Assembly: GCA_002189035.1 (NCBI GenBank)
Contig: NEEC01000017.1
Coordinates: forward strand, 1,550,001-1,614,000
Reading direction: 5' to 3'
Length of the DNA: 64,000 nucleotides
DNA from: Utricularia gibba
Taxonomy: Eukaryota > Streptophyta > Magnoliopsida > Lamiales > Lentibulariaceae
Shown piece after piece: positions 34,782 through 46,806 of this stretch. Under the pieces are notes generated by a model. It was not told the DNA's origin and did not search any database. It worked only from the letters and a program-made list of their open reading frames with translations. Position 1 is the stretch's first letter; each line of letters starts with the position of its first letter. The position numbers and the translations under genes are program-made.

Positions 34782-37700
34782 ATGGAGTTGCAGGGAGGGT
34801 GGCGTTTAGTGTTGCAGCAGTACAGAGCTCTGGTGTACAAGAATTTGCTGCTTTCGTGGAGAAACAGACAGGCCACTTTCATCCAGCTCTTCTCTTCATT
34901 TTTCTTCATATTCCTTATTTTCTGTATCCAGAAGGCTGTTCAGGGGAGCTTCTTCTCCTCCTCTTCTTTCAAAGATATCTACGATCCTGAACCGCTGGTT
35001 GCGCCGCCGATCACCGCCTGTGAGGACAAGTTCACCATCGTATTACCATGCTTTGACTTTGTATGGAGCGGGAATGAAAGTGAGAGAGTGACGGAGATTG
35101 TTAGAAGGATTCGGGAGAACAATCCCGGCCGTCCCATTCCCGAGCAAAAGGTTTGGAGCTTGTTATTTTGATGATCGTGAAACGTTGATTAACAGTGGAA
35201 AATTGTTTTTTAAACTCCGTGATTTGACAGGTTAAAGGATTCAGAACGACGAGTGATACAGAGGATTGGCTTGCTAGTAATCCAATGAAATGCCCTGGTG
35301 CTCTTCATTTTTTTGATAGAAATGCTACAGTGATTAGCTATGGCGTGCAGACCAACTCTACCCCACTTGCTAGACAAGGAAGGTTTGAGGATCCTACTTT
35401 CAAGTTTCAAATTCCTCTTCAACTCGCCGCAGAAAGAGAAATAGCACGATTTTTAATTGGAGGTAAGGTCTCTGACACGGTACAAAATTCTTCAGTTCTT
35501 TAAGTAAAGTGACAGTTAAAAAATTATGCCTTCTTTTTCTTGTTGCAGACCCAAACTTTAGTTGGAGTGTCAGCTTTAAGGAATTTGCTCATCCTGCAAC
35601 CAACTTTTTTTCTGCTGTGCAACAGGCTGGCCCAACATTTTTCTTGGCGGCTGCCATGTTTTCTTTTGTATTCCAAATGAGTTCTTTGATTACAGAAAAA
35701 GAACTTAAACTTCGCCAGGTACTCAATTTTTTAGTGATATCCTAAGGGCTATGGAGAATTCACATCTTGATTGCTCTGTTCTTTTTTTTTTTTTTTTGTT
35801 GGACAGGCATTGACGATGATGGGACTGTATGATACTGCATATTGGTTATCATGGTTTACATGGGAGGGGATACTGACTCTTATTTCGTCACTGCTACTGG
35901 TTCTTTTTGGCATGATGTTCCGATTTGATTTCTTCCTTCGCAACAGTTTTGCAGTTCTCTTCCTCTTGTTTTTCTTATTCCAATTGAATATGGTATGTCA
36001 ACGGTCGATTAGGCGAATGTGTAGTGTATATGTAATTTTTTTTTGTTAAGGTTGTTGCTTCTTCTCACAGAGTGGACTTGCTTTCATGCTGTCTGCTTTT
36101 TCCCGCAAGTCTTCCTCATCTACCACAGTTGGTTACTGTGTATTCATCATTGGTTTTATATGTCAGGTTTGTTTCGGTGGATAAAGTTTACGATTTCATT
36201 GTAAGACAAATGATATCTCTACCGATGAGAATATTCTTTTCACAGGTAGTTACAGCCTTTGGATTTCCATATAGTGATAATTTCTCGAAGCCATTTCAAA
36301 TCGCATGGTCATTCTTTCCTCCGAATCTTCTCACGGAGGGCTTGAAGTTGTTAACTGGTGCAACTGAAACTCCTCAAGACCCAGGAGTCAGCTGGAAGGA
36401 CAGGAATACATGTGCACCAAATGATTCACAATGTATGATTACAGTTGTAAGTTCGATCTCATATTCTTTACATTTCAGATATATTTCTCCAAGAGTAGGC
36501 CAGTTTATTTCTCATCTTTCTATGCTTCATTCATTTCAGAATGAGATCTACATTTGGTTTGCGTCAACGTTCTTCCTGTGGCTCATACTGGCACTCTATT
36601 TTGACAATATTATTCCAAATGCTTCTGGTATGAGAAAGTCATTGCTATATTTTATGAGTCCGGGCTACTGGACAGGCAAAAATGGAAGCAACGGTAGATA
36701 TCGAAATTTATGCTTTATGAATCCGAGTCAGGTTAATTTTAACCCATCTATGAAGTCGTAATACTTCTCAAGTTTCAGAGGGGAGTTTCTGCAGAAGTAT
36801 GAATTCAAACCTACTGGTTGAAGATATGATTCCGGATGATGAGGATGTACTTGAAGAGGAGAGGGTAGTGAAACAGCAAGCTGCTGAAGGCCATGTTGAT
36901 CCGGACATTGCGGTTCAAATACGTGGCCTTGCGAAAATTTATGATGGTGCAACAGGGTGTGCTTGTTTTAGTTGCAGCGTAGCATCTTCTTACCATGCTC
37001 TAAGGGTAAACGTGCTTTTGAAAAATAATGGGTCTCTAGGCTTGAATATTGATTTACTAAAAGTTGAAAACTGCAGGGCCTCTGGCTTAACATTTCCAAG
37101 GATCAGCTATTTTGCCTTCTTGGTCCCAATGGAGCTGGAAAAACTACTGCAATTAACTGTTTGACTGGAATTGCAGAAGTTACAGCCGGAGATGGTATGT
37201 TGTTTTTCCAAAATATTCATTTGTCTATGAACACTGATAATATCTCAATGATAAATCCCCTGTTTTATAGCAATCATATACGGAAATTCCATCAGAAGCT
37301 CAGGCATGCCGAAGATTCGCAGGATGATAGGAGTTTGCCCTCAGGTTCATTTTCTGGTTATCCTTAAAATGCATGCTGATCTTATTATATTCGTGTATAA
37401 GGGGATGCAGACATATACTTTCTAATGATGATGTTACACAGTTTGACATCCTGTGGAATGAGCTTTCTGGTGAAGAACACCTTTTCCTGTTTGCTAGCAT
37501 AAAAGGCATAATCCCGGGTTTGATTAAATCAGTACGTATAAAAGACTGGTGCCATATTTGTTTACTGTACAGTGAAATATTGTATTCATCAGTTCCCTAC
37601 AACAACAGGCCATAGATAAATTATTGGCTGATGTCAAACTTACTGAAGCAGCAACAATGAGGTCCAGCAGCTACAGTGGGGGGATGAGGCGTCGACTTAG

Positions 37701-38875
37701 TGTTGCTATCGCACTAATTGGTGACCCGAAGCTCGTTTTCTTGGATGAACCGGTGCATATGAATCAACCCTGTTCTTGTGCACTCTGCATTTTGATCATG
37801 GTTACTTGTATCCTGATGAAGCTTTCTGTAAGTTGTAGACTACAGGCATGGATCCCATAACGAGAAGACATATCTGGGATTTGATCGATGCAGCTAAAAA
37901 AGGGCGTGCAATCATACTAACCACCCATTCCATGGAGGAAGCTGATATCTTAAGTGACAGGATTGGAATCATGGCCAAGGGCCGACTCAGATGCATCGGA
38001 ACTTCGATACATTTGAAAACCAAGTTTGGATCTGGTTTCGTTGCCAACATAAACTTTACCAAGGGTACAAACAGTGGTGATAATCACCACATAGCAGTCA
38101 AGAGCTTCTTTAAGTCAGTAAGTGAATGCCAGTCTCGTATATCTCTCAAATCTCCATCATTTTGAGTTGAACGCATCATTTTCATTGCTGCAGCGTCTGG
38201 ATATCATTCCAAGTAAGGAGAGCAAGTCGTTTCTCACCTTTGTTATCCCCCGTGAGAAGGAGAGACTGTTGAAGGTGGAGGGAGAACAATGTTCTCCCCT
38301 GTGTTTCAAGCTCATTTCTTTGGATGCCTGGATCTGAATTTCTAATGAAATGTTTTCCTTTTGGGACAGGATCTCTTCTCCGATCTGCAAAGGAGACAAA
38401 AACAGTTCGGCATTGCTGATATTCAGCTCGGTTTAACTACCTTGGAACAAGTATTCTTGAACATAGTGAAGCAGACAGAGTTGGAAAACGCTAGTTCTGT
38501 TACAACCATGGCATCTCTTACTCTCAACTCTGGATTCTTAATCCAAGTAAGTGATCAGCACCATCACAACTTACCTGTAGTCGGTAACTGACATCCATCT
38601 CTGTCTGTGGTAACCTGCAGATACCTCTAGGAGCCAGATTTGTCGGCATCCCGGGATCAGAAACACCTGAAAATCCAAGAGGCGTGATGGTTGAAGTGTA
38701 CTGGCAGCAAGATGATTTTGGGATGCTGTGCATCTCTGGGCACTCGGTTGAAATGCCAATACCATCTCACATCAAATTAGGAAGTGTTTCACAACCATGT
38801 TGCATCAAACTCTTCCACAGAAGGAAGCCCATCCGTGGTGTGGTCATTCATCCATCGGAGGTGATAGAAGAATGA
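34782..38875 (+). CDS. ABC transporter A family, ABCA2 (ATH1) type half-transporter
   Basis: One membrane domain plus one ATPase domain, as in plant ABCA2; the substrate is probably lipid. Sixteen exons: 34782-35150, 35231-35462, 35549-35718, 35807-35992, 36071-36166, 36246-36446, 36540-36693, 36779-37005, 37077-37194, 37271-37344, 37442-37531, 37609-37752, 37839-38117, 38194-38274, 38370-38546 and 38621-38875. All phases agree, 950 aa, near the ~980 aa usual for ABCA2. The first membrane helix is [13 protein letters not shown]; a helix cluster follows [20 protein letters not shown]. Walker A is [18 protein letters not shown], the Q-loop VCPQFDILW, the signature [12 protein letters not shown], Walker B LVFLDEPTTGMDP, and the H-loop [12 protein letters not shown]. 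The conserved C-terminal block [11 protein letters not shown] is present. No damage seen. Confidence 0.93.
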
Positions 38876-39790
38876 GAATGAAGTTTTAGAATGACAAGAT
38901 TGGAATCTCAGAACACTCACATCTTCAAAGTGTTTCAGAACTCTGATTTTTGGCATGAAGAAGCACACACTGCATGGTAAATGAGTGCTATTCATCAGAG
39001 ATAGTTTTGTTTATTGCATTTTGAAAGAATGTAGAAAATCCTACTTTCGCTGCACAGCACACTTGTCTTTTTTAACAGTCTGTTTGGTACAACTTATGTT
39101 TCAATAGAAACACTTCTAGAAGCGATTATCAGACAAAACACGTGTCGTTTCTGATTCATATGAAACTGAAATAATGAAGTGCTTCGATTTTTTTTAGAAG
39201 TGCTTCAAAAACAATTAAAGCGTTTATAGAATTAATTTTTTAAAATTGTTTTTTGAAACAGTAACAAACAGAGCCTAACTAAACACTCTGATAAGAAAAT
39301 AAGAAAGCAGAAGTGCACAGAGCAAAAACGCTAGTGATTCTCTTTAAGAAAAACATAGAAGAAAATGTGTGCTTTTAGCAAAGACACTTTATGTCAGGAA
39401 AGGATCAGATCCAAAACAGGTCCGCCAACTCAACAACTTGACTCCATGTGAACTAGAAACAAAGGCTAGACATGTCGTGAGGATATGGGAGAATAATAAC
39501 CTGAAAAACCAAGCCAGAAAGATTCGGAATGACGTGAAAAGATTGCTGCATAAAGAGATGAGGTGAGTTCCGCTCCATGTGTCGTATAGGAGGAATCCTT
39601 TTCTGGGAGGGGTGGCATTCTAAGGATCGCAGATTGTGAAGAAGGATTGGTGTATCACACCTTGGACGAGAAGAGTGTTGTGAATAGAAGCAGCAGCCAT
39701 GGCCGTCCCAGGAGCAGCGCAGCAGCACGCACCGGAGGGACTAGTGAGTGATGAAGAAACCCATGTGCAATAGCCCATCCTTCATCCTGG
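38876..39790. other. Intergenic region left of the foldback repeat
   Basis: 3' flank of the ABCA2-like gene. A 65-residue basic frame at 39369-39566 resembles no family I know and is probably chance. Nothing else was recognised. Confidence 0.4.
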
Positions 39791-40290
39791 CCCAGCTATC
39801 TATCACACAGCCTGGCCCAGCCCATTGCTCCAAGGTGCAGCCCAAAATAATCCTAGTCCAGCCCTCTATTCTGTGAACTGGCTCATAACAGATTTGGGTC
39901 ATAGATGACCGGGCTGAGCTAGAAGAGACATGGGCCAGTCCACAGAATAGCCCATTCTTCAGTTGTCTGGGCCAGCCCATTTTTCCAAGGTGAAGCCCAA
40001 AGTAATCTTAGTCCAGCCCTCTATTATGTGGACTGGCCCATAAAAGATTTGGGTCATAGAAGACCTAGATGGGCTAGAAACAAAATGAGCCAGTCCAAAA
40101 AATAGAGGGCTGGACTAGGACTAATTTGGGCTAAGGCTTGGAAAAATGGGCTGGACCAGGCTGTGTGATAGCCAAGTGGGCCAGGCAACTGAAGAATGGG
40201 CTATTCTGTGGACTGGACCATGTTTCTTCTAGCCCATGGGCCAGTCCACAGAATAGAGGGCTGGACTAGGATTACTTTGGGCTGCACGTT
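39791..40290. repeat. Palindromic foldback repeat rich in TGGGCC/GGGCT motifs
   Basis: About 500 bp with nested direct and inverted repeats. The segment 39800-39869 (from ctatcacacagcctggccca to gtccagccctctat) is nearly the reverse complement of 40102-40171. A second direct copy of the unit starts near 39962, at a period of about 155 bp. The right part (about 40172-40290) is the inverse of about 39836-39977. The transcript or single strand would fold into a long hairpin. Motifs such as TGGGCC, GGGCTGGACTA and CCAGCCCTCTAT recur many times. This looks like a non-autonomous foldback or MITE-like element. Its exact ends and target duplication were not defined. Confidence 0.75.
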
Positions 40291-41052
40291 TGTGCTTAAA
40301 TCATCATGAATCACGTTTTACTTACTTACACCACACTGAATATTTCCAAGGTTTAAACTGAAGTGAATGAGCGAACTCGCTTCCTTGCCTTGTTATGGAA
40401 AGGTGTGGTAGTGCACTTATTTCAGAAAAACCTCTTTGGAATGAATTCCCCTCATAATTGCCTGCTTGCTTGTATTGCCAATCAATTTCCTGTGTTCTTT
40501 CTTTGAGTCACTTAGATTATAATAATATCCCCTATTCTAATTGCACTTACCTCACCATTAATCAATGGAGGGTGAGTTGGCATTTGTTTTTTTAGCTCCA
40601 CATTATGGGGAAATACTAGGTGTGGAAAAAACTCAGTTTTTAAAAAAAATTAAAATGAGTTTTAGGTTTTTTTTTTAATTATAAAAATTTGCATTAGAAT
40701 CATATTAATATGTAATATTAAAATGGTTGATGTCACCATAAATTAGTTATACATCATATCATATTAATATATAATATTTCACATTATTAAAACTAATTTA
40801 TCATTATATTTTTAAAAAAAATCCAAAAAACTTAAATTGAAATGGATTTTTTCGAAAAAACCTACAAATTCCAAACTCAAAAAACCCACCCCTAGGAAAT
40901 ACGCGACATACCTTTTTCCCCAGCCATGACCTTTTCGATTCAAAACTGAAACTACCGCCGACGGTTTTGGATAGCATATATAGCAACTCCCCATACTCTT
41001 CTGAACTCGCTCGCCGGAGTTCCTCTCTCCGTCTGTATTCTGCTCTCGATCC
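40291..41052. other. Intergenic region upstream of the amino acid transporter
   Basis: AT-rich at 40610-40840, followed by the probable promoter and leader of the transporter. TATATA-type sequence near 40976-40983 lies about 75 bp before the ATG at 41053 and may be the TATA box. No other feature was seen. Confidence 0.4.
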
Positions 41053-42854
41053 ATGACGGGCGACGGAGTAGCGAGAAGATGCATCTGGACCAAGCACGAC
41101 TTCTTCCCGGAGGAGTCGTTTCAGAGCTGGGGAAACTACACCCGAGCGCTGAAGCAAATTCCGGCGCGCCTTGTGGATAGGGCGCTGACTCGGTCAAACT
41201 TGGAGTCAGAGGTGGAGATCAAGGTGCGAAGTGGAAATCAGATGAAGAGGACGCTTTCGTGGTGGGATTTGATGTGGTTTGGTATGGGCGCGGTCATCGG
41301 CGCTGGACTATTTGTTCTCACCGGCCAGGAGGCGCGTCGGTCCGCTGGGCCGGCGGTCATCATCTCCTACGTTGTTTCCGGTGTCTCCGCCTTGCTAGCC
41401 GTCTTCTGCTACACCGAATTCGCTGTTGAAATCCCAGTTGCCGGTGAGGATTTCGCTGTTCCTACAAATGATCATTGACAAACTTGAGATCTTACTCTGT
41501 TTCTGTTTGTCTGTTCAGGGGGTTCATTTGCGTACCTCCGGGTGGAACTCGGGGAATTCGTTGCCTTCATAGCCGCCGGAAATATTATCCTCGAATACAT
41601 GATCGGGGGAGCGGCGGTGGCGCGTGCTTGGACGTCCTACTTCGCCACCCTCTGCAACCACGAACCCAATCAATTCCGCATCTACGCGCACGGATTAGCA
41701 ACTGGTTACAACGAGCTGGATCCTATCGCCGTCGTGGTGATTCTAATCATCTGCATCATCGTCGTGAAGAGCACGAAAGCCACTTCCAGGCTCAACTACA
41801 TCGCCACCATTGTTCATATTTTGGTCATCCTCTTCATCATAATCGCGGGCCTGATCAAATCGAACACCAGAAACTACACCCCCTTCGCGCCGTACGGCAC
41901 CCGCGGCATATTCGCCGCTGCCGCCGTGCTGTTCTTCGCCTACCTCGGCTTCGACGCCGTATCCACCATGGCGGAAGAAACTAAAAACCCAGCCAGAGAT
42001 ATACCCATCGGGTTGGTCGGGTCGATGGTGATCGTCACCGGTATCTACTGCACCATGGCGGTAACTCTGTGCTTAATGCAACCTTACGGAGAAATCGATG
42101 TGAACGCTCCATTTTCCAAAGCCTTTAAGGCGGTGGGGTGGAATTGGGCGCAGTACCTTGTTGCCGCCGGCGCGCTCAAGGGAATGACCACCGTGATTCT
42201 CGTCGGCGCCGTCGGGCAATCCCGATACCTAACTCACATCGCCAGAACCCACATGCTCCCACCGTGGTTCGCCAAGGTGGACTCCAGAACCGGCACTCCA
42301 GTGATCGCAACCGTGACGATGATGGTCTCTACGGCGATAATCGCCTTCTTCACAAGCCTCGGAATCCTCTCAAATCTCCTCACCATCTCCACACTCTTCA
42401 TCTTCATGCTGGTTGCCCTCTCCGTAATCGTGAGACGTTACTACGTAACCGGCGAAACATCACCCAAGAACCGCTACACATTGATCGCCTTCATCGCCCT
42501 AATTCTAGGATCCTCCATAGCCACAGCTGCGTATTGGGGACTGAGCGCGAACGGGTGGATCGGGTACTGCTTCACGGTGCCGATTTGGTTCCTGTCGACT
42601 TTGGGGCTGCAGCTTCTTGTTCCGATGGCCCGCCGGCCGAAGCTGTGGGGGTGCCGCTGGTCCCATGGCTGCCGTCGGCATCAATCGCCATCAATATTTT
42701 CCTGCTGGGATCCATAGACAGGGATTCCTTTGCCCGGTTCGGGATCTGGACCGTCCTGCTTCTGGTTTATTACTTCTTGTTTGGACTCCATGCCTCCTAC
42801 GACACCGCCAGACAGACTGAAGCTGGAGTCTCTCAGGCCCAGGCCTATATTTAG
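41053..42854 (+). CDS. Cationic amino acid transporter, CAT5/CAT8-like (one-base frameshift near the end)
   Basis: APC-superfamily permease for basic amino acids at the plasma membrane or endomembranes. Exons are 41053-41443 and 41519-42854; about 575 aa. Landmarks: SFQSWGNYTRALKQIPARL, then MKRTLSWWDLMWFGMGAVIG, GAGLFVLTGQEAR, CYTEFAVEIPVAGGSFAYLR, FFAYLGFDAVSTMAEETKNP and LVGAVGQSRYLTHIARTHML, with about 14 hydrophobic segments. The frame breaks at the five-G run 42647-42651. A sixth G would continue KLWGVPLVPWLPSASIAINI through the last membrane segments to the TAG at 42852, as in relatives. Left unrepaired, the protein ends 22 codons later. This is probably a consensus error. Confidence 0.9.
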
Positions 42855-43153
42855 TACTTAGGTGTAATATATGTACTTAATCAATAATTTTTATTTAAAT
42901 TATAATTAAAATTTATTGTATAATTAGATATAGAATAAATAAAATCAATCTATAAAAGTTATTGTATAAATAGATATATAATAAATACAACATATCAATT
43001 CATGTTAATATATATAAATTATGTAATGATACACATCAACTCGTGATTCGAGACAAATCTAACATGTTATCCGTCAAGTTAGACTCATGGCTCATGCTCA
43101 ACTCCGCTGTTGTTTTAAAAAGGTAGTTGAAGCACATACATTGACAACGATCA
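42855..43153. other. Tail-to-tail AT-rich gap
   Basis: About 300 bp between the convergent transporter (+) and LRR-RLK (-) genes. It is AT-rich and presumably holds both 3' UTRs. Confidence 0.4.
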
Positions 43154-45878
43154 TCAAGATGATGAATCCGATTCATGCAATTCACTCAAACCAGGAGACA
43201 TCACTTCGTTCTCCAACCACATCAGAACTTGCTGCATCGACGGCCGCTCCGCCGGATTTCTATCTGTGCATCTCAACGCGATTTCCAGAAGCTCCTCCAC
43301 CGTCTCCGCATCTGCATCGCCGCATCGTCTGTCCGCCGCGTCCTGGAGCTGCTTCTCCCTCGACAGGACGCTCATCTGCGCGTGCTTTACTGTGTCAGTT
43401 TCATATGATGCAGTGTGTGGTTCATTTCAGGATAGCTTATGTTCTGCATACCCAGCCTACGATGTCCAGTCCCCTCTCAGAAAAGGCTGGATCGTCTGGT
43501 CGTTTACCGGTCACCAGTTCTAAGAGGACAACACCGAAGCTGTAGACATCAGACTTGTCACTTCCGCTCTGCAAGTGCTCTGGAACATTTTGAAGAGGAT
43601 GCAATCATCAGTTGATATGAACACATGTTTATATTTCCAGTCTCAGAGAAACAGGGGGATACCTGGAGCTCTCCTCACATGAGCTTCTTCATCCAGGAGT
43701 AGTTCAGCATGCCCGAAGTCAGAAACATGAGGTTCAAGGTTCTCATCCAGGAGAATATTTCTTGATGTTATGCCATGGTGAATGATTCTAGGAGAGCAAT
43801 CGTGGTGCAGATAAGCTAATCCTCTTGCAGACCCAATAGCTATTCTCAGACGAGCATCCCAGTTCAGCAAATGGTCTTCAGCTGCGTGCACAGCTCGCTG
43901 AAGATGCAGTAGTGCATGCAATAAAGGAAACTAGAGTTGGATCACAGCATACCATGCAAGAGATCCTCTAGGCTTCCCATTGGCAAGTAGTCATATATAA
44001 GAAGCTTTGCTGTGGGCAGCCTGCAGTAGCCTCTGAAAGTCACTAGATTTATATGCCTGATGCTAGCCAAGATCTCCAACTCTCTTTCGAAAACTTGATC
44101 TGAGCATTCCCTTGCTCCATCGATCTTCTTGACGGCAAAGGTTCTGCAATCGTTCATTACCATTCTGTACACTGTACCAAATCCTCCAACCCTGATGATA
44201 TCATCTTCACCAAGTGACTCGATTTTTTCGACAAGCTCGCAAAAGGTGTAAGGAAGATCGCCATGAAAGGTAGTAAGCTCTGTTTCTGGACAATAAGGAA
44301 AACAGTGTCAGTCATATTACCTTTTTATTTTTATCTCAAGGTATGTTACAAGATTTCAGGGGTGTCTGCCATACTTGATTCCTGATAAACTTGCTTCTTC
44401 ACCTCTGTGTATTGATGCGCACGTCGTTCCCTCTTCATGAGGATGTGTATACGGATGAAGCACAAGAGCATAACAACTGTGAATCCGAACGCAGAAATAG
44501 CACCAACTACAAGTAGTTTTGTGTAGTTCCAGGACTGCTTGTGCACTGCGGAGCAAACACATAACAATAAAAATAACGGAGAAACTTGAGCTGAAGGATC
44601 TCTATTAGACTGAGGATCAGTTGAGCTGGTGATACCTGTTGGTTCATCACTTTCAGCGTGAGGCAAAACAGCAGGGAAAGTCAATGAGCATGGCTTATTG
44701 ACTTGCTGTCCACAAAGGTGTACATTTCCATCAAACCTATGGATTAAGATAAAGGCTTAGATCTAGACATGACAGAAAATCTAAAACAACCTGTGGAAGA
44801 TCGAAAGACATACGACATGCTTCTGAAATTTCGTAGCGTTCCAACAACAGGGATTCCACCAGATAGGAAGTTTGTTGATAGATTTCTATGGACATTGAAA
44901 TGAACTATCAGTAAACAGTTGCTACACATTCATTGTCAAATTGAAGTGGCAAGACTTACAAGTATACAAGAAGTGATAAGTGGCCAAGAGAAGAAGGAAT
45001 GCTCCCTCGTAGCAAATTACTCGACAAATCCCTGATGGAAAGATCAACACATTTATTTACTCAGGTGGTAATGTCCAGAATTTCGGCTACTATTTGATGC
45101 TATCACATTTTTCTTACAGTATCCGAAGCATAGAAAGATTTCCAAGAGCTGAAGGAATTCCTCCTTGAAAGTAGTTGGCCCGGAGGTATCTAAATACAGA
45201 ATAAAGATGACTTCAAATCGCAAATAACAGAAATTTGTTCTTCGTTTACACTTACAGGGCTCTGAGTTCAGAGCATTGAGCAATCTCATTCGGGATGCAG
45301 CCATGTAAATTATTCTGGTGAAGAGCCCTGAAGTTGGCAAACGGCAAATCCACATGATTAGACAAAGTTGTCAAATCCATACATGAAAAAGTCAAGGAAC
45401 TTACAGTCTTCGCAATTTACTGAGTCTGCAAATGCTAGGAAACAAAACCCCTCCAAGCTCCATGTATGGCATGTTTCTGCAAAGCAATATCATATTGAAT
45501 GTAATTGCAGTAAAAAAAAAAAAAAAACACAGAAGAGACTCAACATACATCGAGATTACTCTATTTTCATGATGACTGCAAGAAATGCCAGTCCACTGAC
45601 ATGGAGTTTCATCTGTTTCTCTCCAGTTTCTAAGAAAGTTTTTGCTGTCATTCAAGCCGGCTTTTACTTCCAACAACACAATACCTGCAAAAAAGAAGAC
45701 AGTCAAAAAGTTCCACTCCATCAACGGTTGAGCCTGAAAGACACAAAATTTATTCAAAAATCTAAAATGATCGTGAATTTAACACTATACCATCAGGAGT
45801 GAGAGCCAGGGAATAAGTCCAGAAAAGGGTGATAGCCAGAGCTTGCAGACAGACGACACAATGGCCATTTTTCTGCAT
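43154..45878 (-). CDS. LRR receptor-like kinase of the FEI/At5g62710 clade with degraded kinase motifs
   Basis: Exons: 45791-45878 (signal peptide), 45549-45684, 45405-45476, five 72-bp LRR exons (45256-45327, 45118-45189, 44960-45031 and 44814-44885, plus the 45405-45476 one), 44636-44736, 44350-44545 (membrane helix [19 protein letters not shown]), 43953-44285, 43663-43897, 43452-43579 and 43154-43375. The kinase resembles FEI-type receptors ([29 protein letters not shown]). The HRDIK catalytic loop reads HHGITSRN, so the catalytic Asp is missing. The glycine loop starts RVGGFG instead of GSGGFG. About 11 residues of the activation segment between EEAHV and APE are absent. The splice phases 44350/44285 and 43953/43897 do not match. 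Either an expressed pseudokinase or a decaying gene. Confidence 0.75.
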
Positions 45879-46330
45879 TTTTTATTAAAGAATGGATTCT
45901 TCGCCTGTTGAAGCCGGATGAAATAGCTTCCTAGGGAAGAGTACGAACAATGAAATGAGTTAGGAACGTACTTATTAATGTTCTAAAAGGCGAAAACAAC
46001 ATGATTCTTTGGTGTCTTTTTTTCTTTTCTAGTTAGCAAGTTTTTTTTATTCTTTTATAGCCTCAATTTAATTCTTTATAAGCATTTATCAAGCAGGAGC
46101 TATTGCATTTAATGCTATTATTTTCAAAAGGCTGGTGTAGGTCGATCTTGTGGAGCTGATAGAACTGTCAGCCCCTTCATGCAAACAGACATAATAATGA
46201 ACAATCTTACACTGACAATTGTTCCATATCTTCATTATGTGCATTATTTGATACAACTCACATCGACATCCTAGATACCGTTGGTTCACTTCTAGGTTTT
46301 TGAATCGAAGTACCTGTCTGATAAGGCTCT
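45879..46330. other. Intergenic region upstream of the LRR-RLK
   Basis: Probable promoter of the LRR-RLK (-), with AT-rich tracts near 46010-46085. No further coding sequence was recognised between it and the H+-ATPase relic. Confidence 0.4.
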
Positions 46331-46339
46331 GTTTTCATA

Positions 46340-46720
46340 TGGCGTGCCACTGCCAATCGTGTGGATGTCCATGAACTTGAGCTTCCCACTAGTTCCACAT
46401 GACCTTCAGTCGTGTGGGTACCCTCTGCCAGTCTGCCTGTACGATGAACAGATCAAAGCTGATCAGCTTGTTACATCTCGTAGGTCTGTCTGTACCTTGC
46501 AAACAACTTGAGTTCAGAAAAGGTGTTCTTTTGTAAGTGGCCATTGTAACCCACGCTGCTCTGGTCTGAAATTTCCACCAGGTGAAAGCTATCTGCAAGA
46601 CAACAGCATGGTGACAGCAAGTAGGATATAGAAGATTATGTTGTAGAGTCAGAACCACACCTGCCCACCACCAGCAAATTCCTTCAATCGTAGTGAAACC
46701 CCTGTAAAAGCTATGGAGCA
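46340..46720 (-). pseudogene. Relic of plasma-membrane H+-ATPase C-terminal exons
   Basis: Minus-strand sequence recognisably related to the 3' exons of the intact H+-ATPase at 49130-49760, in the same order. One segment matches TTIEGICWWWAGV against [14 protein letters not shown] second matches the exon with [20 protein letters not shown]; the DNA shares ttgagttcagaaaag and cattgta-c-c-cgctgctct. A third, near 46350-46440, matches the last exon (gatgtcca...cttgagc, ttccacatg-cccttcag). Frames are broken and residues scrambled, so it cannot encode the regulatory domain. It lies just downstream of the PPR-DYW gene, implying an old segmental duplication that left only the 3' end. Confidence 0.7.
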
Positions 46721-46806
46721 ACTACCAAGAAGAAGTTGCTCTGAATTACTAGAAATTGCTGTGAATGGGATGTCTCAAGAAGGTAATGCACCATCTAATT
46801 CTTTCA

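Noticed and set aside
34736-34990. Upstream ATG at 34736 as the start of the ABCA gene
   Set aside because: It is in a different frame from the transporter, which begins [17 protein letters not shown] at 34782 as in relatives.
39369-39566. Basic 65-residue frame upstream of the foldback repeat
   Set aside because: No family resemblance, no splice partners, and close to the length expected by chance.
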